This document shows, one piece after another, positions 4,087 through 6,633 of a DNA stretch of 6,633 bases (the stretch's first letter is position 1; every line of letters starts with the position of its first letter). The stretch spans positions 1 through 6,633 of the forward strand of contig JAIRML010000135.1 of assembly GCA_031258665.1 (NCBI GenBank), read 5' to 3'. Under the pieces are notes generated by a model that saw nothing but the letters and a program-made list of their open reading frames with translations, did not search any database and was not told the DNA's origin. The translations under genes and the position numbers were made by a program. The DNA comes from Oscillospiraceae bacterium (GTDB lineage: Bacteria > Bacillota > Clostridia > Oscillospirales > UBA929).

Positions 4087-4926
4087 ATGGCCAATCAGGG
4101 GGCGATCATCGCGGCCGGACTCGTCAAATCGTTTCATGCCGCGTTGCCGCGAAGCGGCAGCAAAAAACAAGAACGCGGACTGCGGGCTGCGGGCGCAGCC
4201 CGCGTTGGGGATGTGCCTGTATTGCAGGGCCTGGACTTCATCGCCGAGCAGGGCGAAATTTTCGCCCTGCTCGGCGCGAACGGCGCGGGCAAGACCACGA
4301 CGGTGAAAATCCTCTCGACGCTTCTGAAACCCGACGGCGGCGCGGTTTCTGTCTGTGGCTTCGACGTTGTCAAACAGCCGGACAGAGTGCGCGAGAACAT
4401 CAGCCTGACGGGGCAATTCGCCGCCGTGGACGGCATCCTCACGGGGCGGGAGAATCTCACGCTTATCGGCAAACTGCGCGGCGTGAAACATCCCCGTCGA
4501 ACCGCCGACGGCCTGCTTGAAAAGTTCGGGCTGACCGAAGCGGCAAACCGGCGGGCGGACACGTATTCGGGCGGCATGACGCGGCGGCTTGACATAGCCA
4601 TGAGCCTCATTGGGAATCCCGCCGTCATATTCCTCGACGAGCCGACGACGGGGCTGGACCCGGAAGCGCGGCTTGAGGTTTGGAAAACCGTCAAAGAGCT
4701 TGCGGCCGGCGGTGTGACGATTCTCCTCACCACACAGCATCTGGAAGAGGCGGAGCAGCTCGCCGACAGAATCGCGATTCTGCGCGGCGGGGCGGTCATC
4801 GCGAACGGAACGCTCGGCGAGCTTCAACAATTATTCCCGCCCGCAAAGGTCGAATACGTAGAAAAACAGCCGACGCTGGAGGACATTTTCCTTGCGATTG
4901 TCGGCAAGAAGGAGTCGTCGTTATGA
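4087..4926 (+). CDS. ABC exporter ATPase (DrrA/CcmA-like), interrupted in frame by a repeat
   Basis: A 279-residue ATP-binding subunit of an ABC-2 type exporter, the daunorubicin-resistance-like group. Motifs in order: Walker A GANGAGKTT (63-71), Q-loop Gln110 (LTGQFAAVD), signature YSGGMTRRLDIA (160-171), Walker B AVIFLDEP (179-186), D-loop GLDP (189-192) and H-loop His218 (TTQHLEE). The C-terminal tail (EYVEKQPTLEDIFLAIVG) is typical of DrrA-type subunits. All catalytic parts are intact. The N-terminus reads AIIAAGLVKSFH, then 24 foreign residues (18-41, ALPRSGSKKQER... to RVG), then DVPVLQGLDFIAEQGEIFALLG. Removing the 24 residues restores the normal family sequence KSFH-DVPVLQG. The insert is one copy of the window's repeat and falls in the loop just after the A-loop aromatic region. 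Shine-Dalgarno GAGGGAAG precedes ATG 4087. The stop overlaps the permease start (ATGA), indicating coupled translation. The substrate is unknown. Confidence 0.93.
   Translation: MANQGAIIAAGLVKSFHAALPRSGSKKQERGLRAAGAARVGDVPVLQGLDFIAEQGEIFALLGANGAGKTTTVKILSTLLKPDGGAVSVCGFDVVKQPDRVRENISLTGQFAAVDGILTGRENLTLIGKLRGVKHPRRTADGLLEKFGLTEAANRRADTYSGGMTRRLDIAMSLIGNPAVIFLDEPTTGLDPEARLEVWKTVKELAAGGVTILLTTQHLEEAEQLADRIAILRGGAVIANGTLGELQQLFPPAKVEYVEKQPTLEDIFLAIVGKKESSL
4138..4209 (+). repeat. 72-nt two-hairpin repeat inserted in frame in the ABC ATPase gene
   Basis: It begins after the codon for His17 and ends before Asp42. Hairpin B is GTTGCCGC-GAA-GCGGCAGC (one G-T wobble); then A-rich linker CAAAAAACAAGAA; hairpin A is GCGGGCTGC-GGGC-GCAGCCCGC, a perfect 9-bp stem in which the T-A pair of other copies has become C-G on both sides. 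It has no stop codon in any of six frames. It is in the opposite orientation to the coding copies in the membrane protein gene and therefore encodes a quite different peptide. Confidence 0.92.
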
Positions 4927-5675
4927 AACACACCTTTACGCTGTTCGGACGCGGTATGAAGCATATTCTGCGCAGTCCCGACACAATTATCACGGTCGCC
5001 GTTATGCCGATTGCGGTGATGCTGATGTTCGTCTACGTGTTCGGCGGCGCCGTGAAAGGCAGTTTGGGCGTTGGCGCAAACTATGTAAACTACCAACTGC
5101 CCGGAATCCTGCTGATGGCGATAGGCAGCGGTGTTTCCTACACGGCTTTTCGGCTGTTTTCCGATGTGCGGCAAGGCTTGTTCACGCGATTCCGCTCTAT
5201 GCCTGTCTCGCGCTCGGCGGCTCTCTGGGCGCACGTGCTGGTTTCGCTTGTCTCCAACGCGATTACGTTGGTCGTAATCTTCGCCGCCGCGCTGCTGATA
5301 GGCTTCCGTTCAAGCGCGGGGTTCCTCTCGTGGTTGGCGGCGGCGGGACTGCTGCTGCTGTTCGCGCTCGCGCTGACGTGGGTCGCGGCGATTCCGGGGC
5401 TCACGGCAAAAACCGCCGAGGGCGCGGGCGTATTCTCGTATCCGATTGTTTTTCTGCCGTTTTTCAGTTCGGCGTTCGTGCCGACGGAGACGATGCCCGC
5501 CGCTCTGAGAGCGTTCGCGGAAAATCAGCCCGTCACATCCATCGTCAACGCGCTGCGCAATCTGTTTGACGGGGCGCCGGCGGGCGGCGAGATAGGGATT
5601 GCCGTCGCGTGGTGCGTTGGGATCACGTTTGCGGCTTACATCATCGCCGCGAGGGTATACAGGCGCAAAACATAG
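4923..5675 (+). CDS. ABC-2 type exporter permease (DrrB-like)
   Basis: A 250-residue membrane subunit that pairs with the ATPase encoded just upstream; the start ATG shares the ATGA overlap with the ATPase stop. An N-terminal amphipathic stretch (KHTFTLFGRGMKHILRSPD) leads into six predicted membrane segments, about 21-41, 58-78, 101-127, 135-157, 168-188 and 226-246. Family hallmarks are the cytoplasmic DVRQGLFTRFRSMPVSR (81-97), the proline-bearing segment around YPIVFLPFFSSAFVP and the NQPVTSIVNALRNLF motif (201-215) before the last helix. Length and layout fit ABC2_membrane exporters of the daunorubicin/multidrug type. The pair probably forms a 2+2 exporter at the cytoplasmic membrane. 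The substrate cannot be told from sequence. No repeat insertion is seen here. Confidence 0.92.
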   Translation: MKHTFTLFGRGMKHILRSPDTIITVAVMPIAVMLMFVYVFGGAVKGSLGVGANYVNYQLPGILLMAIGSGVSYTAFRLFSDVRQGLFTRFRSMPVSRSAALWAHVLVSLVSNAITLVVIFAAALLIGFRSSAGFLSWLAAAGLLLLFALALTWVAAIPGLTAKTAEGAGVFSYPIVFLPFFSSAFVPTETMPAALRAFAENQPVTSIVNALRNLFDGAPAGGEIGIAVAWCVGITFAAYIIAARVYRRKT

Positions 5676-5696
5676 CGCGGCGGCGTCACGGCGAAC

Positions 5697-5730
5697 GGCC
5701 CAAGACTCCCAAATCTGGGAATCTTGGGCC
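5697..5730 (+). terminator. Strong hairpin after the ABC operon
   Basis: GGCCCAAGACTCCC (5697-5710), loop AAATCT, and GGGAATCTTGGGCC (5717-5730) pair at 13 of 14 positions. It lies 21 nt after the permease stop, where a terminator is expected, but only CCAGCTG follows rather than a T-tract. Termination or transcript protection are both possible. Confidence 0.55.
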
Positions 5731-5768
5731 CCAGCTGTATCCCAAAATTAAGAAATGGTCCGCGGGCC

Positions 5769-5797
5769 TTGACAGGGAACGGAAGATCCGATATGAT
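5769..5797 (+). promoter_or_regulatory. Promoter of the LRR surface protein gene
   Basis: TTGACA (5769-5774), exactly 17 nt, and TATGAT (5792-5797) form a near-perfect sigma-A promoter. The leader to the start codon is about 90 nt and carries no recognised regulatory fold. Confidence 0.8.
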
Positions 5798-5894
5798 ATG
5801 TTTGACAAAATGGCAAAAAACAGCGACATGACAGATGCGTTGGTGTGTCTTTATGAACAGGGACGAGCGGAGAGAAGAAGGGGAGCGGTTTGCG

Positions 5895-6633
5895 ATGAAG
5901 AAGAGGGGAGCCACCCGGTGGACGGCGCTGCTGCTGGCGGCGTCTGTGCTGCTGTGTCAAGTGTTTGCGACGACGGCGCTGGCGGCGCCGGAGGATGACT
6001 TTGTTGTGGAAGACGGCGTTCTCACACAGTACCTGGGGCGCGGGGGCGAGGTCACGCTGCCGGAGGCGGTGCGGGAGGTTGGCCCCGGTGTGTTCCAGGG
6101 GAACCGGGACCTGATCCGCGTGACCTTTGGGCCGAACGTGGTGAAGATCGGGGACAACGCCTTCCGGGACTCCGGGCTGACCGGCAGTCTCACGCTCCCG
6201 GCGGGGCTCCAGAGCATCGGCAGCGCGGCGTTTTACGGGTGTACCCGGCTCATCAGCACGCTGACGGTCCCGCCCTCGGTGCAAAGCGTCGGGAACGACG
6301 CGTTCCGGGGCTGCACAGGCCTCACGGGCCTGGGCCTGTCGGAGGGGCTGCTCACGATCGGCAGCAACGCCTTCCGCGACTGCGCGGGTTTCCGGGGCGA
6401 CCTGATCATCCCGGACACGGTGACGAACGTGGCCAGCGCGGCGTTTTACAACTGCGCGGGGTTTGACGGGCGGCTGCAGCTCTCGGCGTCCATGACGGTG
6501 GTCAACGACTCCGTCTTTGCGGAGTGCGTGAACCTCACCGGGGAGCTGGTGATCCCGGACAGCGTCACACGGATGGAATACTACAACCCCTTCTACAATT
6601 CGCCGAAGGTCACGGCCGTTCGGTTTGGCGCGG
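5895..6633 (+). CDS. Secreted BspA-like leucine-rich-repeat protein (3' end beyond window)
   Basis: 246 codons are visible, open at the right edge. An N-terminal signal peptide (MKKRGATRW, then a hydrophobic core LLLAASVLL) ends at ATTALA-A, a good signal peptidase I site near residue 30. After a short FVVEDGVLTQYLG segment typical of these proteins come at least six LRR_5 repeats of 23-24 residues with the pattern G-x-x-AF-x-x-C-x-x-L-x-G-x-L-x-(I/L)-P-x-x-(V/L)-x-x-(I/V): GDNAFRDSGL, GSAAFYGCTRL, GNDAFRGCTGL, GSNAFRDCAGF, ASAAFYNCAGF and NDSVFAECVNL. Such repeats are common in surface proteins of gut and oral anaerobes and trichomonads and are thought to mediate binding or adhesion. The ATG at 5895 has AAGGGGAG 9 nt upstream; an in-frame ATG at 5853 has no Shine-Dalgarno and would put charged residues in front of the signal peptide. 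How it is anchored (C-terminus) is not visible. Confidence 0.9.
   Translation, partial: MKKRGATRWTALLLAASVLLCQVFATTALAAPEDDFVVEDGVLTQYLGRGGEVTLPEAVREVGPGVFQGNRDLIRVTFGPNVVKIGDNAFRDSGLTGSLTLPAGLQSIGSAAFYGCTRLISTLTVPPSVQSVGNDAFRGCTGLTGLGLSEGLLTIGSNAFRDCAGFRGDLIIPDTVTNVASAAFYNCAGFDGRLQLSASMTVVNDSVFAECVNLTGELVIPDSVTRMEYYNPFYNSPKVTAVRFGA

Noticed and set aside
1256..4209. Insertion sequence
   Set aside because: The units are too short to encode a transposase, no transposase frame is present in the window, and no clear target duplication is seen beyond a possible ACCAA at the ends of the tandem pair.
5609..5998. 129-codon frame across the ABC end and LRR start
   Set aside because: It overlaps the permease end, a terminator-like hairpin and the LRR signal peptide in another frame. 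A sub-frame from 5798 begins at the promoter -10 and has no Shine-Dalgarno.

Overview
The window looks like chromosome of a GC-rich (roughly 60%) anaerobic or microaerobic member of the Firmicutes/Clostridia. This rests on near-consensus sigma-A promoters (TTGACA, 17-18 nt, TATRAT-type), purine-rich Shine-Dalgarno sites, a PerR-type repressor with a PerR box, a DrrAB-type drug-export ABC pair and a BspA-like leucine-rich-repeat surface protein. No species can be named from the sequence alone.

Layout. (1) 1-504: a MarR-family regulator on the minus strand, running off the left edge, with its promoter and a small dyad that could be its own operator. (2) 505-782: a gene-free stretch with a degenerate repeat copy. 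(3) 783-3721: a probable peroxide-stress operon on the plus strand: promoter with PerR box, perR, a polytopic membrane protein of unknown function whose start overlaps the perR stop, and a clade-type monofunctional catalase. PerR controlling itself and a catalase is a classical circuit; the membrane protein sits inside it. (4) 3721-3914: two tandem repeat units that begin at the catalase stop codon, then a perfect 16-bp hairpin. (5) 3964-5730: an ABC exporter operon (ATPase and permease overlapping by 4 nt) with its own promoter, nested dyads over the promoter and a hairpin at the end. (6) 5769-6633: promoter and 5' part of a secreted LRR_5/BspA-like protein, cut by the right edge.

The unusual thing here is a dispersed 72-73 nt element with two hairpins: seven clear copies plus an eroded one. 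The hairpin stems vary by paired substitutions, so the fold appears to be what is conserved. Copies lie between genes (5' leader of the catalase, straight after the catalase stop, leader of the ABC operon), but three copies lie INSIDE genes. One exactly 72-nt copy interrupts the ABC ATPase in frame between the A-loop region and the following strand, leaving all ATPase motifs intact. Two tandem 72-nt copies in the opposite orientation form part of the N-terminal extension of the membrane protein. The coding copies contain no stop codon in any of the six frames, whereas intergenic copies do. This resembles in principle the Rickettsia palindromic elements that insert into ORFs; whether this family has been described cannot be decided here.
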